In this document: one piece after another, positions 1 through 8,377 of the stretch
Layout: each line of letters begins with the position of its first letter
Position numbering within the stretch: position 1 is the stretch's first letter
From: Flavobacteriaceae bacterium UBA1903
GTDB lineage: Bacteria > Bacteroidota > Bacteroidia > Flavobacteriales > Flavobacteriaceae
NCBI GenBank assembly: GCA_002337605.1
Contig: DDGL01000007.1
Coordinates: 383,162-447,161, forward strand
DNA: 64,000 bases
Reading direction: 5' to 3'
Made by a program: the position numbers and the translations under genes
Notes under the pieces: generated by a model
Seen by the model: the letters and a program-made list of their open reading frames with translations, nothing else
What the model was told of the DNA's origin: nothing
Database searches by the model: none

Positions 1-989
1 AGGAAGTACGATTAGCGCTAGAAGCAGGCGTAGTTGCCGAAGATATTATTTTTACCCCAAACGGTGTTTCGCTTAAGGAGCTTGAAAAAGCAAGAGAACT
101 TGGCGTTCAAATTAATATTGACAACCTCTCTATTCTGGAGCAGTTTGGAACCCTATACCCCAAAACACCTGTATGTATTCGTATTAACCCGCACGTAATG
201 GCAGGTGGAAACACTAATATTTCGGTAGGACATATTGATAGTAAGTTTGGTATTTCCATACACCAACTACCCCATATTGAACGCATTGTAAAAAATACAG
301 GAATGCATATTAACGGTATTCATATGCATACAGGTAGTGATATCCTGGACATTGATGTGTTTTTATATGCTTCTGAAATTTTATTTGAAACCGCAAAGCA
401 CTTTGAAAATCTGGAGTTTATAGATTTTGGAAGCGGATTTAAAGTTCCTTACAAAGCAGGTGATATTGAAACGAATATTGAAGAAATGGGCGAAAAGCTC
501 ACCAAACGTTTTAATGAATTCTGTTCCAATTATGGCCGTGATTTAACACTAGCTTTTGAACCCGGAAAGTTTTTAGTGAGCGAAGCCGGCAAATTTTTGG
601 TACAGGTAAACGTAGTAAAACAAACTACTTCTACTGTTTTTGCGCAAATAGACAGCGGATTTAACCATCTTATCCGACCAATGCTATACAACGCGCAACA
701 CCATATTGAAAATGTAAGCAACCCGGAAGGTCGTGAGCGTTTTTATAGTGTGGTAGGGTACATTTGTGAAACCGATACCTTTGCCAACAACCGCAGAATT
801 TCTGAAATAACCGAAGGCGACATTCTTGCCTTTCACAATGCCGGAGCGTACTGTTTCTCTATGGCAAGTAACTACAACAGCCGCTATCGTCCAGCAGAGG
901 TTCTATGGTATAAAGGTAAAGCACATGTGGTACGAAAAAGAGAAACTTTTGAAGACCTGGTAGCAAATCAGGTTGAAATAGAGCTGTAA
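1..989 (+). CDS. lysA: Diaminopimelate decarboxylase, 3' part (5' end outside window)
   Basis: The reading frame is open from base 3 to the TAA at 987-989 (328 residues), so the gene begins upstream of the window; about 75 N-terminal residues, including the PLP-binding lysine, are missing. It is a PLP-dependent fold-type III decarboxylase that makes L-lysine from meso-diaminopimelate in the cytoplasm. Visible family motifs are HMHTGSD, the glycine-rich phosphate loop DFGSGFK, EPGKFLVSEAG, the CETDTF segment carrying the active-site cysteine, and NAGAYCFSMASNYNSR near the C terminus. A start at the internal ATG at 198 is not credible because the conserved frame continues upstream. It converges on the next gene, with one base between the two stop codons. 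Confidence 0.95.
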   Translation, partial: EVRLALEAGVVAEDIIFTPNGVSLKELEKARELGVQINIDNLSILEQFGTLYPKTPVCIRINPHVMAGGNTNISVGHIDSKFGISIHQLPHIERIVKNTGMHINGIHMHTGSDILDIDVFLYASEILFETAKHFENLEFIDFGSGFKVPYKAGDIETNIEEMGEKLTKRFNEFCSNYGRDLTLAFEPGKFLVSEAGKFLVQVNVVKQTTSTVFAQIDSGFNHLIRPMLYNAQHHIENVSNPEGRERFYSVVGYICETDTFANNRRISEITEGDILAFHNAGAYCFSMASNYNSRYRPAEVLWYKGKAHVVRKRETFEDLVANQVEIEL

Positions 990-990
990 G

Positions 991-2019
991 CTACTTCCAT
1001 GTAAGGGTAGCTTTTATAGGGTAATGGTCGGAAAAAGTAGTATCAATTCGTTCAAAATCAAGGACCTCAAAATCTGAAGAAGTAAAGATATAATCAATTC
1101 GCATTGGGAAGAAATCGAACGTAAATGTTGTTCCCAGACCATTGCCTTTTTCCAAAAAAGCATCTTTCATAGAATCTCCTAAAAGCTGGTACACAAAAGA
1201 ATAAGGTGTGTTGTTAAAGTCGCCCAGAAACAATGAAGGATACTGGGAATTTGCCTTGTGCGCCACAATTTTTTCTGCCTGACCTTGTTGTTTGATGAAT
1301 GCTGAAGAAAGTCGCCTGCGTACTCTCTCTTTATTTTCCTCCTGTAATTTTTCTACTGAAGGTTTTATACCAAAAGATTGTAAGTGTAAGTTGTATACAC
1401 GTACTGTGTCTTTGTTTACAATCACATCGGCAAAGAGCGTATTATTAAAAGTATCTTCAAAATCGAACGCTCCAGAATTTACAATTTTATACTTGCTGTA
1501 AATAGCATGGCCCAGTTTGTGATTTTTTTTACCAAAATGAGTGTACTTGTAGGGATACGCTGAAAAGTCTACAGAATTATTTTTATAGTATTCCTGAAGA
1601 CAAAGAATATCTGGTTTTTCGGTTTTCAATATTTCAGAAAGTACTGCCGATGTCTCAGCAACATTTCCCTGGTCTTCATATAAATTAAAGAGCCGAACAT
1701 TGTAAGACACCACAGAAAGTGTTTTCTGTGAAGGTTCCACATCCTCTTCCGAAGACATTTTATAAAACGGATTAAAAATAAAATAGGCAGCAACCAACAC
1801 GGTGGCGGGTAATAAAAAAATTCTTTTTCGCCTTAGCAGCCAATACACTAAAAAGAAGGCGTTCACCCATAATAAAGGAGAAACTGCAAGGCTTAGCAAG
1901 GATAGGTTAGGAAATTTTTCTGGAGAAATGTACGGTAAAAAGAATGAAATAAGCAATAAAAACCCTACGATGGAATTTATCCAAAACAGCACTTTACCGA
2001 AAAACCCCAAATTTTTCAA
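991..2019 (-). CDS. Endonuclease/exonuclease/phosphatase family membrane protein
   Basis: The protein has three hydrophobic segments in its first ~90 residues and then an endonuclease/exonuclease/phosphatase (DNase I-like) domain facing one side of the membrane. Catalytic landmarks visible in order are SYNVRLFN, LCLQEYY, NLHLQS, GDFNNTP, RIDYIF and SDHYPI. Such domains hydrolyse phosphodiester bonds in nucleic acids, phosphoinositides or similar; the substrate here cannot be told. I chose the TTG at 2019 (342 residues, beginning MKNLGFFGKVLFW) because it lies 5 bases after the upstream rhomboid stop. The ATG at 2094 would add a basic 25-residue tail and overlap the conserved rhomboid C terminus by 71 bases. 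Probably cotranscribed with the two rhomboid genes. Confidence 0.88.
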   Translation of the reverse strand: MKNLGFFGKVLFWINSIVGFLLLISFFLPYISPEKFPNLSLLSLAVSPLLWVNAFFLVYWLLRRKRIFLLPATVLVAAYFIFNPFYKMSSEEDVEPSQKTLSVVSYNVRLFNLYEDQGNVAETSAVLSEILKTEKPDILCLQEYYKNNSVDFSAYPYKYTHFGKKNHKLGHAIYSKYKIVNSGAFDFEDTFNNTLFADVIVNKDTVRVYNLHLQSFGIKPSVEKLQEENKERVRRRLSSAFIKQQGQAEKIVAHKANSQYPSLFLGDFNNTPYSFVYQLLGDSMKDAFLEKGNGLGTTFTFDFFPMRIDYIFTSSDFEVLDFERIDTTFSDHYPIKATLTWK

Positions 2020-2023
2020 TCGC

Positions 2024-2896
2024 TTACTCTTTACCCGCTTTAAACAGAAAATCCTTTTCGGCTTTGGTAAGGCTGTCGTAGCCACTTTTACCAATTTTAT
2101 CTAAGATAGCATCTACCTTTTTTTGTGTGGTAGATTTATCTGCCGTTGCATTAGAACGTGGAGCCGACTTGGTTGTTGTGCGGTGTACTTTTTTAAATGG
2201 TTTTTGTTTCCGGCTTTTAAAAAGATCGGTAAACCAATCCATAAAATTTTCGAACCATTTTCCAATATCATTGCCTTTTACAAGCTGTGCCCCATATATA
2301 TAACCAAATGCAGCACCCCCCAGATGTGCCAGCATTCCACCTGGATTGCCTCCAGTTGGAAGCCTAATAAGGTCTAACAAGACCAGAAAAACTGCTATTT
2401 TCCACAATTTTATATTCCATTTAAAAATACGCATCTCGGCATTTGGCGTATAAGTAGCGATAAAAACCATAACAGCTGTTACCGCACCAGATGCGCCAAT
2501 AAGGTAGCTTCTGGAGTTTTCAAAAACCGGAAAAATATTATAACAAGCAACGTATAATAAGCCGCCAAATAAAGCACCTAACAGGTATACAGTAAGAAAG
2601 CGCTTTCCGTTAAAAAGATTGAGTACAAAGTTCCCGAACCAATATAGCCAAAGCATATTAAACAATAAATGCCAAAAGCCAAAATGAATGAAAGCGTAGG
2701 TGATAAAAGCCCATGGTTGGGTAATTAAATCCCCAAGCGCATCAGGAAGTACAAACCATTTAACCAGACTTACTGGCGCTATCTGCATAAAAAATGCAAC
2801 CAGGTTTACCACCAGGAAAATCGCCAAATTGATCACGATTAGCTTAACGATAACGCTGGACGTTTTAAACTGATAAGATAGATTTTGTGTATTCAT
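2024..2896 (-). CDS. Rhomboid family intramembrane serine protease (copy 1)
   Basis: A 290-residue polytopic membrane protein of the rhomboid family, which cleaves transmembrane substrates within the bilayer. The HxxxN-type element HLLFNMLWLYWFG is near residue 77, the catalytic serine lies in IGASGAV near residue 137, and the catalytic histidine in AHLGGAAFGY near residue 193. The C-terminal ~70 residues are hydrophilic and end in a short conserved-looking helix-rich tail (YDSLTKAEKDFLFKAGKE), a common extension in flavobacterial rhomboids. It is one base downstream of a second rhomboid gene and a few bases upstream of the nuclease-like gene, so the three form an apparent operon. Substrates are unknown. 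Confidence 0.93.
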   Translation of the reverse strand: MNTQNLSYQFKTSSVIVKLIVINLAIFLVVNLVAFFMQIAPVSLVKWFVLPDALGDLITQPWAFITYAFIHFGFWHLLFNMLWLYWFGNFVLNLFNGKRFLTVYLLGALFGGLLYVACYNIFPVFENSRSYLIGASGAVTAVMVFIATYTPNAEMRIFKWNIKLWKIAVFLVLLDLIRLPTGGNPGGMLAHLGGAAFGYIYGAQLVKGNDIGKWFENFMDWFTDLFKSRKQKPFKKVHRTTTKSAPRSNATADKSTTQKKVDAILDKIGKSGYDSLTKAEKDFLFKAGKE

Positions 2897-2897
2897 A

Positions 2898-3677
2898 TTA
2901 GTTCCATCGGGTATTATTAAAGCTATTCTTTTTCCAGTAATACGACATGATAAATCCGGCTAGCGCTCCGCCAATGTGTGCAAAATGCGCAATAGGACCA
3001 ATAGAGTATGAAGTTAAGCCAAAAAACAAATCTATACACAAAACTCCTGGCACAAAATATTTTGCCTTAATAGGAATAGGTAAAAAGATAAGCATTAAAG
3101 GCGTGTTCGGGAAGGTCATTGCAAAAGCTACCAATACTCCGTACAAAGCACCAGACGCGCCCAGCATAGTACCATTAAAAGGGCGAACTAAATTTCCAAC
3201 ACCTTCTTCCCCACCTAATACTGTTAACCAACGCTGATCGTACATATATTCGCCTGAACGCAATGTTTCCATGATTTCAGCACGCTCAAATCCTGCGGCG
3301 ATCAACGTATCCAACGCCGACGAAAACTGAAAGTATAAAATCCCAGTATATAACAACAGCGATCCTAATCCAGCCGAAATATAAAAGAAAATAAATTTTT
3401 TCTTCCCCCACATTTGCTCCAGGGGCGTTCCAAACATCCACACCCCGAACATATTAAACAATATATGGTAAAATACAATACCGCCGCCTTGCTCATAACT
3501 GGCATGCATGAACATGTGTGTGATAATTTGCCAAGGCTTAAACCCATCGTTTAAGGGAAAGTGCATGGCAAACAGATTGTTCATTATAGCTCCGTTAGTA
3601 CCAATAAGTAAGGTCGCCACCCAAAAAATGACGTTTATTATAATAATATGCTTAACTGTATCGCTTATTCCTCTCAT
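2898..3677 (-). CDS. Rhomboid family intramembrane serine protease (copy 2)
   Basis: A 259-residue rhomboid paralogue. HILFNMFGVWMFG follows the first membrane segment, the nucleophile motif LGASGALYG lies near residue 172, and AHFAHIGGALAGF near residue 230 supplies the histidine; the Ser-His dyad therefore looks intact. Between the first segments and GASG there is a ~40-residue soluble insert (residues ~115-155), absent from copy 1. The ATG start at 3677 is 20 bases after the mutL stop, and the stop is one base before copy 1. Flavobacteria commonly keep two rhomboid genes directly downstream of mutL; the functional reason is not established here. Confidence 0.93.
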   Translation of the reverse strand: MRGISDTVKHIIIINVIFWVATLLIGTNGAIMNNLFAMHFPLNDGFKPWQIITHMFMHASYEQGGGIVFYHILFNMFGVWMFGTPLEQMWGKKKFIFFYISAGLGSLLLYTGILYFQFSSALDTLIAAGFERAEIMETLRSGEYMYDQRWLTVLGGEEGVGNLVRPFNGTMLGASGALYGVLVAFAMTFPNTPLMLIFLPIPIKAKYFVPGVLCIDLFFGLTSYSIGPIAHFAHIGGALAGFIMSYYWKKNSFNNTRWN

Positions 3678-3697
3678 ATATCTACCTCGTGGGATTT

Positions 3698-5575
3698 TTA
3701 GTTAAATTTTCTATCCAGCTCATTTGTGTCGATCGTTACCAGAACAGGTCTGTTATCTGGTGAAACGCTGGGCTCTTTACAGGCAAACAACCTGTGTACC
3801 AAATGTTCTTGTGCTTCTTTATTTAAAGCCGTTCCTGTTTTTATAGCCATGCTTTTTGCCATACTTTTTGCCAGTAGATCATTCTGGCTAAAACCTGCAT
3901 CCGGGACTTCTTCCCGTATGTCGTTTACCAACTGCTCCAGAATGGTTTCTGCCTGGCTTTCGGTTACCGCTACGGGGATTCCTTTTATTTCCAGATGTTC
4001 GCCATTAGTTTCAGAAAAAGCGAACCCTGTGTGCTCTAATTGCTCCTGCACTTTTTGTAAGATTTCCAGGTCGGGTTTTGAAAACTGCAATTGTAGCGGA
4101 AATAACAGTTGCTGGCTTACTGCTTCCTGTACGGTAATATTTTTTAGTAATTCTTCGTACAACACCCGGTAATGGGCCAAATGCTGATGAATTACCAACA
4201 TTCCGTTTTTAATGGCACTCACAATATATTTTTGCTGTAGCTGGAACGTTGTAAATTGATCCTCAGTTGAGGAGGTTGAAAATAAACTCCCTGTAATCTC
4301 ATCACTCTCAAATTCTATCGCTTCGTTTCCTGCTGTTTCAGTGCTGCCGGTAGAAGGAAACGCTGTACTGCCAGTATCTTTTAAGCCTACATAAAGCGAT
4401 TCCCATTGTGGCTGTTTCTCTCTTTTAAAAGGAAAATTGATATTGCCTTGCCTGGGTTTCCTGTCTTCCACGAAAGGATTAAAGTTGCTGTCCACTTCCA
4501 CTTTTGGAGCAGAAGGTTGTTTTTTACTGTATTCATACGGCGTATCAAACCCTGTATCTTTATTAAAATCCAACACGGGAGCTACACTAAACTGTCCTAA
4601 ACTATGCTTGACCGTCGCTCGCAGCATCGCGTAAATACTATGCTCATCATCAAATTTAATTTCAGTTTTTGTGGGGTGTATGTTAATGTCAATAGATTTG
4701 GTGTCTACATCCAAAAAAAGAAAGTAGCCAGGATGCGTCCCTTGTTTCAGCAAGCCTTCAAAAGCGGAGCTCACCGCGTGGTGCAGGTACGAGCTTTTAA
4801 TAAAGCGGTCGTTCACAAAAAAGAACTGCTCTCCCCTGCTCTTTTTGCCAAACTCTGGTTTCAGTACAAATCCGGAGACTTTAACAATTTCAGTTTCTTC
4901 GGAAACGGGAACCAGCTTTTCATTCATTTTAGTTCCGAAGATATTAACGATACGTTGTCTGGAATTACTGGCAGGCAAATTAAACACAGGACTGCCATTG
5001 TGAACCATCGAAAACTCGATCTGCGGATGTGCCAGAGCAACTCTATGAAACTCGTCAATAATATGGCGGGTTTCTACAGGATTACTTTTAAGAAAATTTC
5101 GGCGTGCGGGAATGTTATAAAATAAGTTCTTAACTGAAATAGTAGTCCCTGTGGGAACAACAGCAGGTTCCTGCTCGGTTACCTGGCTCCCTTCAATGGA
5201 AATGGTGGTCCCTATTTCAGCAGCAGCAGTTTTTGTTTTTAATTGGACATGGGCAATTGCGGCAATAGATGCCAGAGCTTCTCCCCGAAAACCTTTTGTA
5301 TTCAGATTAAAAAGATCGTCTGCAATTTTAATTTTGCTGGTGGCGTGGCGTTCAAAACACAAGCGGGCATCTGTCGTAGACATTCCAATGCCATCGTCTG
5401 TTACTTGTACCAACGTTTTTCCGGCATCTTTCACCAGTAAAGTGATGGTTGAAGCTTTTGCGTCTATCGCATTTTCCAACAATTCTTTTACAACCGAAGA
5501 CGGGCGTTGCACCACTTCTCCAGCTGCAATTTGGTTGGCAACATGATCTGGTAATAAGGCTATAATATCTGCCAT
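3698..5575 (-). CDS. mutL: DNA mismatch repair protein MutL
   Basis: A 625-residue MutL, which couples MutS mismatch recognition to downstream repair steps. The GHKL ATPase half is clear: ELLENAIDAKAS (motif I), DDGIGM (motif II), TKGFRGEALASI (motif III), then the transducer region. A ~100-residue low-conservation linker (residues ~345-430) joins it to the C-terminal dimerisation domain. The C-terminal region normally holding DQHAxxERxxYE reads HQHLAHYRVLYE, and the usual CPHGRP-like metal motif reads SPDNRP, so endonuclease chemistry may be lost (see findings). The ATG at 5575 begins MADIIALLPDHVANQIAAGE, the standard MutL start. It is followed by the small gene upstream at 5585. Confidence 0.97.
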   Translation of the reverse strand: MADIIALLPDHVANQIAAGEVVQRPSSVVKELLENAIDAKASTITLLVKDAGKTLVQVTDDGIGMSTTDARLCFERHATSKIKIADDLFNLNTKGFRGEALASIAAIAHVQLKTKTAAAEIGTTISIEGSQVTEQEPAVVPTGTTISVKNLFYNIPARRNFLKSNPVETRHIIDEFHRVALAHPQIEFSMVHNGSPVFNLPASNSRQRIVNIFGTKMNEKLVPVSEETEIVKVSGFVLKPEFGKKSRGEQFFFVNDRFIKSSYLHHAVSSAFEGLLKQGTHPGYFLFLDVDTKSIDINIHPTKTEIKFDDEHSIYAMLRATVKHSLGQFSVAPVLDFNKDTGFDTPYEYSKKQPSAPKVEVDSNFNPFVEDRKPRQGNINFPFKREKQPQWESLYVGLKDTGSTAFPSTGSTETAGNEAIEFESDEITGSLFSTSSTEDQFTTFQLQQKYIVSAIKNGMLVIHQHLAHYRVLYEELLKNITVQEAVSQQLLFPLQLQFSKPDLEILQKVQEQLEHTGFAFSETNGEHLEIKGIPVAVTESQAETILEQLVNDIREEVPDAGFSQNDLLAKSMAKSMAIKTGTALNKEAQEHLVHRLFACKEPSVSPDNRPVLVTIDTNELDRKFN

Positions 5576-5584
5576 GTAAAAAGG

Positions 5585-5872
5585 CTAGCTAAAAATTGAA
5601 AGGTCAAAGTCTAAAATCCACAAACAAATAAATACCAGGATCAGCGCAACAAAAAGTATGGTTTTATTAAAACCTCCGTTACTTCTGTTTCGGCTTGCAA
5701 AACGGGCATCACGCCAGTGCGAGCCAAAATCGTTTTTATTGTAAGTTTCGTAATACTTTTCGAATTTATTAGCAAAATTATACTCATTTGCGTCTTCCTT
5801 CCCTTTGTAGTAACGGGGTGTATAGTTGAAACGGTTGTTTGGTTTGGTACGTTTTAAAAAGCTAACTTTCAT
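5585..5872 (-). CDS. Small conserved flavobacterial membrane protein beside mutL
   Basis: A 95-residue protein with a basic, aromatic-rich hydrophilic N-terminal two-thirds (many Tyr, Asn, Lys, Arg) and one C-terminal transmembrane segment at residues ~72-91 followed by only four residues, so it is probably tail-anchored. Similar proteins precede mutL in flavobacteria and are often mislabelled as riboflavin synthase beta subunits because ribH is frequently the next gene; nothing here resembles lumazine synthase, and ribH is absent at this locus. Nine bases separate it from mutL, so it is probably in the same transcript. The function is unknown. Confidence 0.75.
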   Translation of the reverse strand: MKVSFLKRTKPNNRFNYTPRYYKGKEDANEYNFANKFEKYYETYNKNDFGSHWRDARFASRNRSNGGFNKTILFVALILVFICLWILDFDLSIFS

Positions 5873-5962
5873 AATCCTTGTATTACCTTCAAAATTACTG
5901 AAAATGTCTCAATTTTGAAGCTGTTTATCGCGTAATCTATAAACAATTTCTATACCAGTTTC

Positions 5963-6613
5963 TTATGTGGCTTCTTCTTCAGCTTTATAAATACTGGGAA
6001 GCGACCAATTAAAAGTCACTGCCAGCAACCTGATTGTAATGACTACTGAAAATGAAATGATCACAACCCAATTTTCGGATAAAGGAATTTTCAGCAATAA
6101 AAAGTACACCAGCCCCCCCATGATACAGGCGGTGGCGTATATATTTTTTCTGAAGATCACAGGAATTTCATTACACAAAATATCCCGAATTACTCCACCA
6201 AAGCAAGCCGACATGGTTCCTAATGCAATACAAATAATTGCAGGGAAGTCTGCCGCTATTCCCTTTTCCACCCCAACTACTGTATACAATGCAATTCCAA
6301 TAGTATCGAACAAAAACAAGGAACGACGTACGTAACTCAGTTTTTTTCTAAATATAACCGCAAGAATTGTGGCAATTATAATAACATACACAAACGTAAG
6401 GTGACGCATCCAGACCACATTGGCACCAATTAAAACATCACGCAACGTTCCACCTCCCACAGACGTAACAAAGGCAATGATAAAAATACCAAAGACATCC
6501 AGTTTCTTTTTCATGGCGGTTAATGCTCCTGAAACGGCAAAGGCTATCGTTCCTAAAATATCTATTAAGAGAAATACATCGATAGATGGGGTTTGTAATA
6601 CTGCTAAACTCAC
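5963..6613 (-). CDS. Trimeric intracellular cation channel (TRIC/UPF0126) family protein
   Basis: A 216-residue, almost wholly hydrophobic protein with about seven membrane segments. It has the internal repeat typical of the UPF0126/YicG/YadS family: GTIAFAVSGALTAMKK followed by SVGGGTLRDVLIG in the first half, and GTMSACFGGVIRDIL in the second. Bacterial members form homotrimeric monovalent-cation channels in the inner membrane. The GGGxxRD and GGxxRD glycine-arginine elements, which line the pore in TRIC structures, are both present. The gene overlaps the RDD gene by 4 bases (stop-start overlap), implying translational coupling. Physiological role not known. Confidence 0.92.
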   Translation of the reverse strand: MSLAVLQTPSIDVFLLIDILGTIAFAVSGALTAMKKKLDVFGIFIIAFVTSVGGGTLRDVLIGANVVWMRHLTFVYVIIIATILAVIFRKKLSYVRRSLFLFDTIGIALYTVVGVEKGIAADFPAIICIALGTMSACFGGVIRDILCNEIPVIFRKNIYATACIMGGLVYFLLLKIPLSENWVVIISFSVVITIRLLAVTFNWSLPSIYKAEEEAT

Positions 6614-7326
6614 ATGTTCTGGGTATAAAAGTTATAATCCTTTAGTACTTTTTCCACAAAAGCAATAGGGGTTTCATCTGGCGTAACCTCCATGACTTTA
6701 GAGATACGTTTGCTTAGTTTAAGAACAACTCCATGGTTGCCATTGTACTTTGCTTCCCAAAACAGTTTTTTAATGGTTCCTATCTCAGCATCTGTAAATA
6801 CAGTTACTTGTGGATATTTGGGGGTGTAATCTTCGGGCAAATCCATCACCAACGTTTGATGCAGGCTTATGGTTTTCTTTTCGGTTATAACGGTGGTAGA
6901 TGCAGCAATATCTCCTAAACGCTGTCCTTTTCCGTTCAGTAAAACTGTTACTAACGCTAAGGCTCCGCTGGTAATTGAAATATCGATAATACGCAAAAGC
7001 CAACGGATAAAGTAATTTGAAAACGAAGGTTTGGAGCCATCCAGTTTTACGACACGTAGTTTCATTAATGCTTTACCAGGACTTCTTCCATTCCAGAAAG
7101 TTTCCCATAGCAAACTGTACACAAAAATGGGTAAGCCTGCAGTCATATAGACAATAAACATATAATCGCTATCAAACTCGAGCGCACCTATAGCGATGGA
7201 TACCAGCACAATATACACGAATATGATGAAGTAGTCCACGATAAAAGCCAGGACCCGTTCGCCAATACCACCAACATTTTGCGCAATGTTTACATTTTGC
7301 GCAGTTTCTATTTGAAAATTATCCAT
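6610..7326 (-). CDS. RDD family membrane protein
   Basis: A 238-residue protein. The first ~150 residues are the RDD domain, with membrane segments around residues 25-55, 60-80 and 105-125. The domain's name-giving basic/acidic pairs are visible in RVLAFIVDYF and in RSPGKALMKLRVVKLDG, and a loop ends in GQRLGDIAASTTVI. The C-terminal ~85 residues are soluble. RDD proteins are proposed ion transporters or membrane accessory factors; no activity can be assigned. It is divergently transcribed from the SpoIIM-like gene starting 33 bases away, an arrangement that recurs in Bacteroidota next to the MoxR/DUF58 operon, so it may function with that system. Confidence 0.92.
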   Translation of the reverse strand: MDNFQIETAQNVNIAQNVGGIGERVLAFIVDYFIIFVYIVLVSIAIGALEFDSDYMFIVYMTAGLPIFVYSLLWETFWNGRSPGKALMKLRVVKLDGSKPSFSNYFIRWLLRIIDISITSGALALVTVLLNGKGQRLGDIAASTTVITEKKTISLHQTLVMDLPEDYTPKYPQVTVFTDAEIGTIKKLFWEAKYNGNHGVVLKLSKRISKVMEVTPDETPIAFVEKVLKDYNFYTQNM

Positions 7327-7358
7327 TAAATATGTTACTTTGAAAAAAAACTCTGCGC

Positions 7359-8351
7359 ATGCGCGAAGCTGCTTTTGCGAAACAAAATAAAGACAAATGG
7401 CTAAGATTTGAAAATGTTCTACGGAATAATATTCAAGTTCCTCCAGATGAGTTAAGTGCTTTGTACGTAGAAATTACCGATCACCTTAGCTACGCGCAGA
7501 CTTTCTACCCAAAAAGTAACACGCTAAATTATTTGAATGGAATTTCAGTTTTAGCGCATCAGAAAATTTATAAGACCAAAAGAGAGTCCCGAAAACGCTT
7601 TATTACATTTTACACGAAAGAGTTTCCATTGTTTTTTGCGCAATACCAGAAACAGCTGCTTATTGCCTTTGTCACTTTTGCTGTTTTTAGCATTGTGGGT
7701 GCCTACTCTGCTGCTACAGATGGAGATTTTGTCCGTTTAATCCTTGGGGATGGCTACGTAAATATGACCCTTCAGAATATTGAAGATGGCGACCCAATGC
7801 GCGTATATAAAGAAATGAATGAACTCAACATGTCACTGGGGATTACTATAAATAATATTCGCGTGGCATTAATGGCGTTTGCTTTTGGGCTTTTTTTAAG
7901 CCTGGGTACCTTATTTATTATGATGCGAAATGCGATTATGTTGGGATCTTTTCAATATTTCTTTTACGACCAGGGGTTGCTCTGGGAAAGTGCCAGAACC
8001 ATCTGGATTCACGGAACTATTGAAATTTCAGTAATCATCATTGCGGGCTGTGCTGGACTTGTTTTGGGGAACAGCATATTGTTTCCTGGCACCTATTCCC
8101 GGGTACAGTCTTTTATGAGAGGCGCTAAAGATGGGGTGAAAATTTTAATAAGTACCATTCCGTTTTTTATTATTGCTGGCTTTTTAGAAGGCTTTGTAAC
8201 CCGCCATACCGAAATGCCAGACTGGCTCGCCATTTTCATTATAGGCAGTTCCCTCGCACTCATTTTATTTTATTATGTTTTTTATCCGTTAAAATTAAAA
8301 CGGAAGTTACAATTACAACAGGATGAACGTAACGCAACGGCAAACGCATAG
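7359..8351 (+). CDS. Stage II sporulation protein M (SpoIIM/DUF95) family membrane protein
   Basis: A 330-residue protein with a ~100-residue soluble, basic N terminus and about five membrane segments thereafter. The pattern NNIRVALMAFAFGLFLSLGT and the HGTIEISVIIIAGCAGLVLG segment match the SpoIIM/DUF95 family. In Bacteroidota this is not a sporulation protein; it is the first gene of the conserved membrane-protein / DUF4129 / DUF4350 / MoxR / DUF58 operon found here. An imperfect -7 element (TTACTTTG at 7335-7342) lies 17 bases before the ATG. Function inferred only from context: part of a MoxR-linked envelope complex. Confidence 0.9.
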   Translation: MREAAFAKQNKDKWLRFENVLRNNIQVPPDELSALYVEITDHLSYAQTFYPKSNTLNYLNGISVLAHQKIYKTKRESRKRFITFYTKEFPLFFAQYQKQLLIAFVTFAVFSIVGAYSAATDGDFVRLILGDGYVNMTLQNIEDGDPMRVYKEMNELNMSLGITINNIRVALMAFAFGLFLSLGTLFIMMRNAIMLGSFQYFFYDQGLLWESARTIWIHGTIEISVIIIAGCAGLVLGNSILFPGTYSRVQSFMRGAKDGVKILISTIPFFIIAGFLEGFVTRHTEMPDWLAIFIIGSSLALILFYYVFYPLKLKRKLQLQQDERNATANA

Positions 8352-8377
8352 ACCAATACCAAACACGAAACGAACAC

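Noticed and set aside
1802..2104. Plus-strand 100-residue ORF over the rhomboid/nuclease junction
   Set aside because: Antisense shadow of two well-supported minus-strand genes.
4604..5125. Plus-strand 173-residue ORF within mutL
   Set aside because: Antisense shadow of the mutL coding sequence.
5585..5872. Riboflavin synthase beta subunit
   Set aside because: The name often used for this family rests on gene neighbourhood; no lumazine synthase sequence feature is present, and ribH is not adjacent here.
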